Shown here: positions 1 to 8,009 of the stretch, one piece after another
How the letters are laid out: every line of letters starts with the position of its first letter
Numbering within the stretch: the stretch's first letter is position 1
DNA from: Marivirga sp.
GTDB taxonomy: Bacteria > Bacteroidota > Bacteroidia > Cytophagales > Cyclobacteriaceae
Reading direction: 5' to 3'
NCBI RefSeq assembly: GCF_024636815.1
Contig: NZ_JAGXGF010000161.1
Span: 1-50,721, forward strand
Length of the DNA stretch: 50,721 nt
Made by a program: the position numbers and the translations under genes
The notes under the pieces: generated by a model
The model's input: the letters and a program-made list of their open reading frames with translations, nothing else
The model's database searches: none
Told to the model about the DNA's origin: nothing

Positions 1-133
1 AAAAATTGGATGGTTCAGTTGTAGGTTGAAATAAATCGATAGAAAGAGGAAAACTCGAAATACCAATATTGCCCGGTGAGTTCATAGGAACCCACCAGAA
101 GGCAATAATTGATATAACTAAGAAAAACTTCAT
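1..133 (-). CDS. Partial secreted or membrane-anchored protein (5' end only)
   Basis: A minus-strand reading frame opens with ATG at 131-133 and stays open to the window edge, giving 44 residues. The start MKFFLVISIIAFWWVP is a hydrophobic export signal or membrane anchor; the following residues (NSPGNIGISSFPLSIDLF) are polar and resemble no domain I know. The gene is cut by the window boundary, so the function cannot be called. It lies about 100 bp downstream of the murF-alr stop on the same strand and may be read with it. Confidence 0.5.
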   Translation of the reverse strand, partial: MKFFLVISIIAFWWVPMNSPGNIGISSFPLSIDLFQPTTEPSNF

Positions 134-236
134 CCCCTAAATTTTTAATAAAGTTGGATGATATTTTTTCTAATGACAATACCCATAAATAGGTATTTTT
201 AAGTAAAAGTGGATTTAATTAAAAGGAGGGCAATTT

Positions 237-2726
237 TTATTCAGTATAAAACACTCTTTTTACCCGTTCACTAATATTAGTAAGGATTTCATAAGGTATG
301 GTGTCAATAGCTTTTGCCATTTCGGATATATTGGGCTTCTCTCCAAAAACAATTACTTCATCCCCTGCCATACAATCAATATTGGTGACATCCACCATTG
401 TCATATCCATGCATACATTACCTATCACAGGTGCCAGTTTTCCATTTATCATAACCTGTCCAACTCCCTGACTGAATTTGCGATTAAATCCATCAGCATA
501 GCCTATAGAAATGGTTGCTGTCTTCATATCCTCTATCGCGCGGCCCTTTCTTGCATAACCAATGGTGGACCCTTTTGTGATATGTTTTACTTGAGAAACA
601 ACCGTTTTTAGTAGAGAAACTGATTGTAGTTGTCCAGAGTGCAGACCAGTAGGGTCTACTCCATACAAGCCTATGCCAAGCCTGACCATACCAAATTGAT
701 AGTCAGGAAAACGACTAATCCCAGGGCTGTTTAATAAATGTAGCAATGGTTTATATCCTAAAAAATCTATTATTTCATCCGCAGATTTCTTAAATGAAAG
801 GGCTTGTTGAGCTGAAAATCCATTATGGATAGCTTCGTCCGAGCCTGCTAAATGACTAAAAATAGAAGCAACCTTAAGCTGGGGGGTTTCCTTCAACAAA
901 GCTTTTAAGTGATCTAATTCATGGTTTTCGAAGCCAAGCCTATGCATTCCAGTATCCAGTTTCAAATGGATTTTGAGCCGATTATTATAATTTCGGGTAT
1001 AGCTAGCGTAATCCTTAAATATACTTTGGCTGTAGAGTTCCGGTTCAAGATTGTATTGATGTAAAAGTTCAAATGATCGCGGGTCAGGATTCATGACCAT
1101 AATAGGTAATTGGATTCCGTGCTGACGTAAAACAACTCCTTCATCTGCATAAGCAACCGCTAAATAATCCACATTCTGAAACTCCAGCCAATTGGCAATT
1201 TCATGGCTGCTGCTTCCATAAGCAAAAGCCTTAACCATTACCATAGTTTTTACATTTGGCTTCAGTCGTGAACGATAAAAATTAAGATTATGAGTGATTT
1301 TATTTAAATCTATCTCCAATACAGTACCATGGATTTTCTGTTCCAGGCGTTGAACTATGGATTCAAAATTAAATTTCCTTGCTCCTTTAATCAGAATTAA
1401 TGCCTCTCTGAATGCATTTTCTTTTTCATATTTTAAAAATGAACTCGTGTCCGAGAAAACAAGAACTTCTCCATCATAGAATTTTTCCAGCATTTTTATC
1501 TCCTTACCTACACCTACTACTAAGTTTAGGTTTTCCAACGCTATTCTTTCCGCAAGCTGTTGATATAAAACCTCTGAACTTAAGCCGGTTTCTAAAAGAT
1601 CAGATAAAATGAGTACCCTTTTTGGAAACTGTTTCTGTTGTGAGAAAAATTGAAGAGCAGTATCAAGCCCAACTAAATCATTATTGTATGAATCATCTAC
1701 TAAATAGGTGTTATTCTTACCCTTTTTAGTTTCTAGCCTCATATTGAGAGGCCTGATGTCATTAAGAGTATTTTGAATAATCTTGATAGGCAAGCCTTCA
1801 TGCAGTAAGAGCAAAAGACAGTGCGTAATATTTTCCAAAGATGCATAATCCTTGAAGGGTACATGAAAAATATGGAATTGCTCATCGTAAGGTATTCTTA
1901 TAGCTGTTCCAATTTCTCTTTCCTCTGTTTCTACAAAATAGTTGGAAGTATTATCCTCAAAAGACCAGCCAATAAATTCTTTTTCTTCTATTTCCGGAAG
2001 GTTGTGTAAAGCATTTGAAATTTCAGGGAAGTCTTTACAGAAAATAATGGTGGAGGAATTCTTAAATAATTTTGCTTTTTGGTTGGCTTTTTCTTCTAAA
2101 CTTGGGAACCCCTCATCATGTGCTGTACCTAAATTTGTATAAATTCCAATTTTTGGTTTAATGATCGCTTCAAGTTTTCCCATTTCCCCCATTTGGGAAA
2201 TCCCTGCCTCTATGATGGCATAATCTTGATAGTGATTCAAATGCCAAAGAGAAAGGGGAACTCCTACTTGAGAATTATAACTTCTTGGGCTTCTGTAAAC
2301 TGAATAAACCTGTTCTATCAGTTTTCCCAACCATTCCTTCACTATGGTTTTGCCATTACTACCAGTAATACCAATTAAATTTCCTTTAAATATTTTTCTT
2401 TTATAGCCTGCCAAAGCCTGGAGGGCAACTATACTGTCAGTTACTTTAAAAAAATTAGCCTCAGGGTAATTCTTTATGCTAATATCCTGGTCAATTAAAA
2501 AGTTTCTGATTCCTTTAAAATAGAGTTCTTCTATAAAATTATGACCGTTATGCCGCTCACCTTTAATAGCAATAAATAAATTTTTGGAATTGGCTATAGT
2601 ATTTCTACTGTCAATGAAAATATTCTCAATATGATAATCATTCCGGAGTTGGTAGACTTCTCCATTCAGAATATTGGTTAGCGATGAGAATTCAATTTTC
2701 AAGGATAAGTAGGGATGAGGTATCAA
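237..2726 (-). CDS. murF-alr: Bifunctional MurF (UDP-MurNAc-tripeptide:D-Ala-D-Ala ligase) / alanine racemase
   Basis: Fusion of two cytoplasmic peptidoglycan enzymes: the racemase makes D-alanine and the ligase adds D-Ala-D-Ala to the UDP-MurNAc-tripeptide. Residues 1 to about 455 are Mur ligase with the ATP loop GITGSNGKT at 119-127. Residues from about 468 are a fold-III PLP racemase; the Schiff-base lysine is K499 in MVKAFAYG, and the C-terminal half carries GYARKGRA around the catalytic tyrosine. The 829-residue length equals the two enzymes end to end, and the fusion is known across Bacteroidetes. There is no ATG at the N-terminus: an in-frame TAA lies two codons upstream of a TTG at 2726, and a second TTG at 2702 begins MKIEFSSL, the more typical MurF start. 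The true start may therefore be 2702. Confidence 0.95.
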   Translation of the reverse strand: MIPHPYLSLKIEFSSLTNILNGEVYQLRNDYHIENIFIDSRNTIANSKNLFIAIKGERHNGHNFIEELYFKGIRNFLIDQDISIKNYPEANFFKVTDSIVALQALAGYKRKIFKGNLIGITGSNGKTIVKEWLGKLIEQVYSVYRSPRSYNSQVGVPLSLWHLNHYQDYAIIEAGISQMGEMGKLEAIIKPKIGIYTNLGTAHDEGFPSLEEKANQKAKLFKNSSTIIFCKDFPEISNALHNLPEIEEKEFIGWSFEDNTSNYFVETEEREIGTAIRIPYDEQFHIFHVPFKDYASLENITHCLLLLLHEGLPIKIIQNTLNDIRPLNMRLETKKGKNNTYLVDDSYNNDLVGLDTALQFFSQQKQFPKRVLILSDLLETGLSSEVLYQQLAERIALENLNLVVGVGKEIKMLEKFYDGEVLVFSDTSSFLKYEKENAFREALILIKGARKFNFESIVQRLEQKIHGTVLEIDLNKITHNLNFYRSRLKPNVKTMVMVKAFAYGSSSHEIANWLEFQNVDYLAVAYADEGVVLRQHGIQLPIMVMNPDPRSFELLHQYNLEPELYSQSIFKDYASYTRNYNNRLKIHLKLDTGMHRLGFENHELDHLKALLKETPQLKVASIFSHLAGSDEAIHNGFSAQQALSFKKSADEIIDFLGYKPLLHLLNSPGISRFPDYQFGMVRLGIGLYGVDPTGLHSGQLQSVSLLKTVVSQVKHITKGSTIGYARKGRAIEDMKTATISIGYADGFNRKFSQGVGQVMINGKLAPVIGNVCMDMTMVDVTNIDCMAGDEVIVFGEKPNISEMAKAIDTIPYEILTNISERVKRVFYTE

Positions 2727-2741
2727 CTTTTATATTACAAA

Positions 2742-2837
2742 AAAGCTTGCTTAAAAGTTTATTGTTACTTGATAAGTAGACAATATCTATGACCATTATA
2801 AATAAGAAATGGTCATTCAAACTTTTAAACAAGCTTT
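2742..2837. terminator. Nested inverted repeat between the SPOR gene and murF-alr
   Basis: A 19-nt arm at 2742-2760 pairs with 2819-2837 with one mismatch. Inside it, ATGACCATT (2789-2797) pairs perfectly with AATGGTCAT (2808-2816). The structure sits just after the stop of the minus-strand SPOR gene and before murF-alr, so it may terminate or attenuate transcription between them. It lacks a clean U-tract, so the role is inferred. Confidence 0.45.
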
Positions 2838-2843
2838 AATAAT

Positions 2844-3488
2844 TTATTCTCCAGCGTTCTCTGGCTTAGCAGAAAGGTTTTCTAAAACTTCTTTCAACGG
2901 AACTCTCACACCTTCTTTGTAAGGGACAATCCAAGCCTCCTTAACGCCCATATTTCTTAAAGCCTTTTTAAATTTATCAGCTTCCCAATAGTCTCTAAAT
3001 CGGCCTAAAGTAATTCTTTGAAGACCATTTTCTTCTCCACTGAAGTTAGGGTTGTTTTTGAAATACTCAGACATATCTATATTTTCAAAAGCACCTACTT
3101 GTACTTTGAACCAAATACCGCTCTCGTCCAATGCTTGTGGTTCTTGATCATTTGAGCCTTTTGCTTTGCTAGCCATTTCATTGGCTCTCTGTTTTTGAGC
3201 TTCTGCCATTGCTTTAGCCTCTTGCGCCTCGGCTTTCGCAGCAGCGATTTCAGCATTTTTATTACTCAACTGACCTTGCAGGTTCTCTACTTGAGAATTT
3301 AAACTTGCCACTGAACTTTTAAGGCTTTCGTTTTCTTCAATCAATGCCTTCATCTGCTCAGGATTTCTCTTGAGCTCCTTAGCCATTTTTTTCATTTCTT
3401 TTTTTTCTGCTCTACTCAACTGAGCAGAAACTGAAAAAGCCATGCAAAAAATCATAAGGATGGCGATTAAACTTATCTTGCTTTTCAT
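2844..3488 (-). CDS. Secreted coiled-coil protein with C-terminal SPOR domain
   Basis: A 214-residue exported protein. Residues 1-22 form a Sec signal peptide ending AFSVSAQ. Residues about 25-110 are charged and heptad-like (LKSSVASLNSQVENLQ), then an Ala/Glu/Lys-rich stretch, which points to a coiled coil. Residues about 125-195 look like a SPOR domain, with FKVQVGAF, the second strand ITLGRFRDYWEADKFKKAL, and a final VPYKEGVRV strand. SPOR domains bind denuded glycan strands of peptidoglycan, so a periplasmic cell-wall role is likely. It lies between fumC and murF-alr on the same strand. Confidence 0.8.
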   Translation of the reverse strand: MKSKISLIAILMIFCMAFSVSAQLSRAEKKEMKKMAKELKRNPEQMKALIEENESLKSSVASLNSQVENLQGQLSNKNAEIAAAKAEAQEAKAMAEAQKQRANEMASKAKGSNDQEPQALDESGIWFKVQVGAFENIDMSEYFKNNPNFSGEENGLQRITLGRFRDYWEADKFKKALRNMGVKEAWIVPYKEGVRVPLKEVLENLSAKPENAGE

Positions 3489-3563
3489 ATTTTATAATTC
3501 GGTTTATTCAGATTCATATAACTAAAGTAAGTAAATAACTACTATAAAGACAAATAATACTAT

Positions 3564-4964
3564 TTATTGTTTCTTTAAACTCCCAATCATGTCTTCGGGT
3601 TTTACCCATTCATCAAACTCTTCAGCGGTCAAAAATCCTAGGTTAACCGCTTCTTCTTTAAGTCTAGTGCCATTTTCATGGGCAGTCTTAGCAATTTTAG
3701 CGGCTTTTTCGTATCCTATCTTTGTATTTAAAGCGGTAACTAGCATTAAGGAATTATCCAAATGTTCTTTAATTCTCTCATAATTAGGCTCAATTCCAAT
3801 GGCACAATTATCGTTGAAAGAAACACAAGCATCACCAATTAATCGAGCAGATTGCAGGAAGTTGGCAGCCATTACAGGTTTAAAAACATTTAATTCATAA
3901 TGACCTTGCGTCCCGCCTACGGTAATAGCTACATCATTACCCATAACCTGAGCACAAACCATAGTTAAGGCCTCTGCTTGGGTTGGGTTTACTTTTCCCG
4001 GCATAATAGAAGAGCCTGGTTCATTAGCTGGAATAATGATTTCTCCAATCCCCGATCGTGGACCAGAAGCCAATAATCTTATGTCGTTTCCAATTTTATT
4101 TAAAGAAACCGCTATTTGCTTTAATGCTCCATGCGATTCTACAATGGCATCATGAGCCGCTAAAGCTTCAAATTTATTTTCTGCAGTTCTGAAGGGCAAT
4201 CCTGAAAATTCTGCTATTTTCTTAGCGACTAATTCAGAATATCCGTCTGGGGTGTTGATTCCTGTTCCTACTGCTGTTCCCCCCAATGCAATTTCTGAAA
4301 GGTGGTCTAGTGTGTTTTTTAACGCTTTAATGCCGTGATTTAATTGAGACACATAGCCTGAAAATTCCTGACCTATAGTTAATGGAGTAGCATCCATTAA
4401 ATGCGTTCTGCCAATTTTCACAACTTTTTCAAATGCCTTACTTTTCTCATTTAATGTATCCCTTAATTTTTCAATTCCAGGAATTGTTGTCTCGATAACC
4501 ATTTTATAACAAGCAATGTGCATGCCTGTTGGGAAAGTATCATTTGATGACTGAGATTTATTTACATCATCATTAGGATGTACTACTTTTTCATCATCAT
4601 AAGTTTTGCCTGCTAAAATTTGTGCCCTATTCGATACTACCTCGTTTAAATTCATGTTTGACTGTGTACCGGAGCCTGTTTGCCAAATGACCAATGGAAA
4701 TTGATCATTGTGCTGGTTTTCTAAAATCTCATCACAAACTTTAGAGATTAAATCTCTTTTCTCTTGGCTCAAAACGCCTAATTCATGATTTGTGTGAGCT
4801 GCAGCTTTTTTAAGATAAGCGAAGCCTTGAACTATTTCTATAGGCATGCTGGCTTCAGCCCCAATTTTAAAATTATTTCTACTTCTTTCAGTTTGGGCTC
4901 CCCAATACTTATCAGCGGGCACTTTTACATCGCCCATTGTGTCTTTTTCAATCCTATATTCCAT
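3564..4964 (-). CDS. fumC: Class II fumarate hydratase
   Basis: 466 residues, the usual length of the class II (iron-independent) homotetrameric fumarase that interconverts fumarate and malate in the TCA cycle. The fumarase/aspartase signature [11 protein letters not shown] is intact, as are [13 protein letters not shown] and the substrate-loop stretch [14 protein letters not shown]. Aspartase is the closest alternative, but [14 protein letters not shown] and [10 protein letters not shown] fit FumC better. The start ATG begins [16 protein letters not shown], matching family N-termini. It is first in a minus-strand run with the SPOR protein downstream. Confidence 0.95.
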   Translation of the reverse strand: MEYRIEKDTMGDVKVPADKYWGAQTERSRNNFKIGAEASMPIEIVQGFAYLKKAAAHTNHELGVLSQEKRDLISKVCDEILENQHNDQFPLVIWQTGSGTQSNMNLNEVVSNRAQILAGKTYDDEKVVHPNDDVNKSQSSNDTFPTGMHIACYKMVIETTIPGIEKLRDTLNEKSKAFEKVVKIGRTHLMDATPLTIGQEFSGYVSQLNHGIKALKNTLDHLSEIALGGTAVGTGINTPDGYSELVAKKIAEFSGLPFRTAENKFEALAAHDAIVESHGALKQIAVSLNKIGNDIRLLASGPRSGIGEIIIPANEPGSSIMPGKVNPTQAEALTMVCAQVMGNDVAITVGGTQGHYELNVFKPVMAANFLQSARLIGDACVSFNDNCAIGIEPNYERIKEHLDNSLMLVTALNTKIGYEKAAKIAKTAHENGTRLKEEAVNLGFLTAEEFDEWVKPEDMIGSLKKQ

Positions 4965-5117
4965 TACTAAATATTTTTTCGATTAATAGCGTAAAATTAC
5001 AACTAATCGCATCAATTGCTATGATAAAATGCTAAAATAGACACATTAAAAAATTGATATAATTAAATATAATATTAATTAGTTTATAATTTTTTAGTTT
5101 TTCATAAAAATTCATAA

Positions 5118-5125
5118 TATTTTTG
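5118..5125 (+). promoter_or_regulatory. Bacteroidetes-type -7 element before the 53-residue ORF
   Basis: TATTTTTG fits TAnnTTTG exactly and lies 24 bp upstream of the ATG at 5150. No clean TTG -33 element is found 19 bp further up. Confidence 0.35.
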
Positions 5126-5149
5126 TATTCAAATAATAGAAAAGTTTAA

Positions 5150-5311
5150 ATGAATAACTTATACAGAAGACTTATGATTAGTATACTAATGATTTTTGTA
5201 TGCGTTTTATCCGTAAGCTATTGTCATCAAATTAAAGAAGGGAACAATAAAGTAATTTCATCATTTAATAAAATATCAAATGTATCTGCTGCCTATGCAG
5301 TATTTCCTTAG
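5150..5311 (+). CDS. Tiny secreted peptide, unknown function
   Basis: ATG at 5150 to TAG at 5309-5311 encodes 53 residues. Residues 1-24 (MNNLYRRLMISILMIFVCVL and following) look like an export signal with basic N-region, hydrophobic core and SYC end, leaving a short mature peptide of about 28 residues. A TAnnTTTG element sits at a suitable distance upstream. I recognise no family; chance coding in AT-rich DNA cannot be excluded. Confidence 0.4.
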   Translation: MNNLYRRLMISILMIFVCVLSVSYCHQIKEGNNKVISSFNKISNVSAAYAVFP

Positions 5312-5558
5312 ACCTAATCCACTCCTTATTTTTTATTTGCTCAGATTCTAGAAAGAAAAAGAATAAGTACTTTAATTAATACCAGATATATCTAATAATC
5401 CATCTCTTAGAATTAATTTTCTTATCAATACCTGATAATTTTCTACAACAATTTTAAAGCAAATAGATGTTTTCACCTCTATTTGCCTTATGACCACTAC
5501 TTAATCCTGCACTTCAAATATTGCTATAGGAGTATTTAAACCTCTTTTTTTGATTTTA
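5312..5558. other. Intergenic stretch with one hairpin, no gene seen
   Basis: No ORF with coding character. GCAAATAG (5459-5466) pairs with CTATTTGC (5479-5486) to form a hairpin with a 12-nt loop and no U-tract. Possibly the transcript end of the small ORF upstream. Confidence 0.4.
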
Positions 5559-5646
5559 TTTAAATCTAATCTAAATAAAGTTGAGTTTTTATTTGTAACC
5601 AATCTAAATAAAATTAATTTTGTGTCATCATTAGAATCAATCTAAA
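5559..5646 (+). promoter_or_regulatory. Three 17-bp TTTAGA-N5-TCTAAA operator-like sites
   Basis: Site 1 at 5559-5575 is TTTAAA-TCTAA-TCTAAA, site 2 at 5592-5608 is TTTGTA-ACCAA-TCTAAA, site 3 at 5630-5646 is ATTAGA-ATCAA-TCTAAA. All share the right half TCTAAA followed by TA, and the 5-nt spacer. Centres are 33 and 38 bp apart. Site 2 covers the -33 box and site 3 covers the expected transcription start, the layout expected of a repressor. Placement before a TonB-receptor operon suggests a metal-responsive Fur- or DtxR-family repressor; that identity is inference. Confidence 0.6.
5593..5622 (+). promoter_or_regulatory. Bacteroidetes sigma-ABfr promoter of the DUF4856-imelysin-HTTM-TonB operon
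   Basis: TTG at 5593-5595, exactly 19 nt, then TAATTTTG at 5615-5622 matches TTG-N19-TAnnTTTG perfectly. Transcription should begin near 5629, giving a leader of about 40 nt before the ATG at 5669. Confidence 0.7.
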
Positions 5647-5668
5647 TACAAATATTAATTTTGCACAA

Positions 5669-6766
5669 ATGAAAAATATCAAATTATTAGGATTAGCACT
5701 ATTAACAGTTTTTGCCTTTACCGCATGTGACGATGATAACCCGGGAGGAGAAAATGACAAGAATTATGAAATTCCGACAACTTACGATTTTGAAAACGTG
5801 AGCTATTCTGGCCAAACACAGCGTTTGGATATGTTGGATGAATTGACAGTATATATGAAAACAGCAAATAGTGGAGCCGTATTAGATGCTCAAGCGATGT
5901 TAAATATGTATGCTAACGAAAACAATGCTTTTCAAGACGCTTCTTTAAACGAAGCTGATTCAAAAGAATTAGAAAACAAAACAGTTGAAGGAGACATCAG
6001 CATGTTTAAATCTTTCATCAACAATTTTGCTCAGGCTACTATCAATGCAAACGGTGGTGCTGGTAGTAATGGCACAGCAGGTGTTGTAACTTCAAATGAT
6101 GGCGCAAAACAATATTTTTTCGATGCTAACGGATTTGAGCATATCCAATTAATTGAAAAAGGTTTAATGGGATCTTGCTTCTATTTTCAAGGAACTTCAA
6201 TCTATTTAGGTTCCGGTAAAATGGACGTGGATAATGAAACAATTGAAATGGGTAAAGGTACTGCTATGGAGCATCACTGGGACGAGGCTTTTGGTTATTT
6301 AGGTGTACCAACTGATTTTCCTTCCAACACTGACGGAGCTAGATTTTGGGGTAAATATACAAATGGAAGAGATGCATTATTAGGAACAAATGATGCTTTA
6401 ATGACTGCATTCATTAATGGAAGAGCTGCTATTTCAAATAAAGATTTAGATACAAGAGATGAGCAGATTGAAATCATCAGAAACGAATGGGAAAAAGTTT
6501 CAGCAGCAACCGCTGTTCATTATTTGAATGAAGCTAATGCAAACTTCGCTGATGATGCAATTAGAAATCATACTTTATCAGAAGCTTGGGCATTTATTCA
6601 TGCTTTAAAATATAACACAAACAAAAAATTAACCAATGCGGAAGTTGAAACAATTTTACAGCAATTAGGTGAGAATTTCTATGAAATCACTCCCGATAAT
6701 ATCAATGCTGCAAAAACAATCCTTGTCTCAGCTTACGGATTTGAAGATATTCAGGACCAATTATAA
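5669..6766 (+). CDS. DUF4856-family lipoprotein
   Basis: 365 residues with a lipoprotein signal: MKNIKLLGLALLTVFAFTAC, lipobox cysteine at 20, followed by acidic DDDN. The body (IPTTYDFENVSYSGQTQRLDML, and HHWDEAFGYLGVP in the middle) matches the DUF4856 family of Bacteroidetes, which typically lies beside imelysin-like and TonB-receptor genes. No catalytic motif is obvious; conserved His/Trp/Asp residues in the HHWDEAFGY region could bind metal (inference). First gene of the operon, directly behind the promoter and operators at 5559-5646. Confidence 0.8.
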   Translation: MKNIKLLGLALLTVFAFTACDDDNPGGENDKNYEIPTTYDFENVSYSGQTQRLDMLDELTVYMKTANSGAVLDAQAMLNMYANENNAFQDASLNEADSKELENKTVEGDISMFKSFINNFAQATINANGGAGSNGTAGVVTSNDGAKQYFFDANGFEHIQLIEKGLMGSCFYFQGTSIYLGSGKMDVDNETIEMGKGTAMEHHWDEAFGYLGVPTDFPSNTDGARFWGKYTNGRDALLGTNDALMTAFINGRAAISNKDLDTRDEQIEIIRNEWEKVSAATAVHYLNEANANFADDAIRNHTLSEAWAFIHALKYNTNKKLTNAEVETILQQLGENFYEITPDNINAAKTILVSAYGFEDIQDQL

Positions 6767-6783
6767 AAATATGAAATGAGCAT

Positions 6784-6858
6784 AAATATTCAGCAGACGA
6801 AATTATAACATCCGCCTGCTGAATATTTGTAGCAAATTCCATCCCGATAAATACGGGA
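6784..6858 (+). promoter_or_regulatory. Intercistronic hairpins between DUF4856 and imelysin-like genes
   Basis: AAATATTCAGCAG pairs perfectly (13 bp) with CTGCTGAATATTT across about 6784-6829, followed by CCCG-ATAAATA-CGGG near 6844-6858. No U-tract follows, so it is more likely an mRNA-stabilising or processing structure than a terminator. It could allow the first lipoprotein to be made in excess over downstream products. Confidence 0.5.
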
Positions 6859-6893
6859 CAAGTTGTGGCCATTAAAAAGTAAATAATAAACAC

Positions 6894-8009
6894 ATGAAAT
6901 ATTTAAATTTTTCTTTCTTCATACTACTTATATCTACTTTCACTGCCTGCGATAATAAAACAGGCAGTGAAAAAGTAGATTTTGATAGAGAAGCATTCCT
7001 AATCAATATGGCAGATAATGTTATTCAGCCTTCTATTGAGGATTTCGCTTCTAAAGCTGAAGGGCTTAGTGTTGCCACAAACTCTTTTAATATTAACCTT
7101 TCATTAGAAAGCCTAAATGTTCTGAGAGCTGAGCTTAAAGAAACTTGGTTAAGTTACCAACATTTGGCTTTTGTTCATGTAGGGCCTGTTTCTAGTGTTA
7201 ACTTAAGAGACAGAGTCAATATTTTTCCTACTAAAACAGATGTGATTGAAGAAAATATAAATTCTCAAAATTATGTTTTAGGCTCTGCTTCCAATGTAGC
7301 AGCTAAAGGTTTCCCTGCCTTGGATTATATGCTTTTTGGTACTGCAAATACAGATGAGGAAATTTTAGCTTATTTTGGAGACCCAGATTTTGGAGAAAGT
7401 CGATTGAAATATCTTTCTGATTTAGTAGAAGACATTCAAACTACTTCTAATATAATGTCAGAGGGATGGGCTGATTACAGATCGACTTTTATTGGAAATG
7501 TTGGAACTGACGTTGGAAGCGGCACAAGCCTATTAGTTAACGAATATAATTTTCAATTCGACATTAGAATCAAAAATGCTAAAATAGGATTTCCATCCGG
7601 TGGAAACCCTAGAACCGGAGGGGTCCTATCACCTGAAAGTGTAGAAGCATATTTTTCTGGTTGGTCAGGTGATTTAGCTGAGAAAGCTGTACAATCTTCA
7701 ATCGCTGTTTTTAAAGGTGAACATTTTAATTCATCTGAAGATGGACTTGGTTTAGATGATTATTTAAAGGCCTTTGATGCTAAAGATAGAAATGATGATG
7801 CTTTAGCCATGGCAATTATTAGTCAGTCAAACGCTGCTCTCGAAGAAATGGAAAAAATTGAAGTACCATACAGCGAGGTAGCTACTACGGAAGGAAGCCA
7901 ATTGGTAGATGTTTACAATGCTTTGCAAGCAGTTATTCCATTAATTAAAGTAGATATGACTTCTGCTTTATCTGTTTCCATTACTTTCCAAGATAATGAC
8001 GGTGACTAA
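6894..8009 (+). CDS. Imelysin-like (M75/EfeO-type) lipoprotein
   Basis: 371 residues. Signal MKYLNFSFFILLISTFTAC with lipobox cysteine at 19. The helical body has imelysin marks: LKETWLSYQHLAFVHVGPV, NIFPTKTDVIEENI, and KGFPALDYMLFG. In peptidase-like imelysins the last segment holds GxHxxE; here it reads GFPALD, so His and Glu are replaced by Pro and Asp and peptidase activity is doubtful. Imelysin-like proteins are linked to iron uptake in bacteria, which fits the TonB receptor two genes downstream. The 3' end overlaps the HTTM gene by 14 bp, implying coupled translation. Confidence 0.85.
   Translation: MKYLNFSFFILLISTFTACDNKTGSEKVDFDREAFLINMADNVIQPSIEDFASKAEGLSVATNSFNINLSLESLNVLRAELKETWLSYQHLAFVHVGPVSSVNLRDRVNIFPTKTDVIEENINSQNYVLGSASNVAAKGFPALDYMLFGTANTDEEILAYFGDPDFGESRLKYLSDLVEDIQTTSNIMSEGWADYRSTFIGNVGTDVGSGTSLLVNEYNFQFDIRIKNAKIGFPSGGNPRTGGVLSPESVEAYFSGWSGDLAEKAVQSSIAVFKGEHFNSSEDGLGLDDYLKAFDAKDRNDDALAMAIISQSNAALEEMEKIEVPYSEVATTEGSQLVDVYNALQAVIPLIKVDMTSALSVSITFQDNDGD

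Noticed and set aside
5559-5646. Possible CRISPR-like direct repeats
   Set aside because: Only three short units of 17 bp with unequal spacing and promoter overlap; operator sites explain them better.
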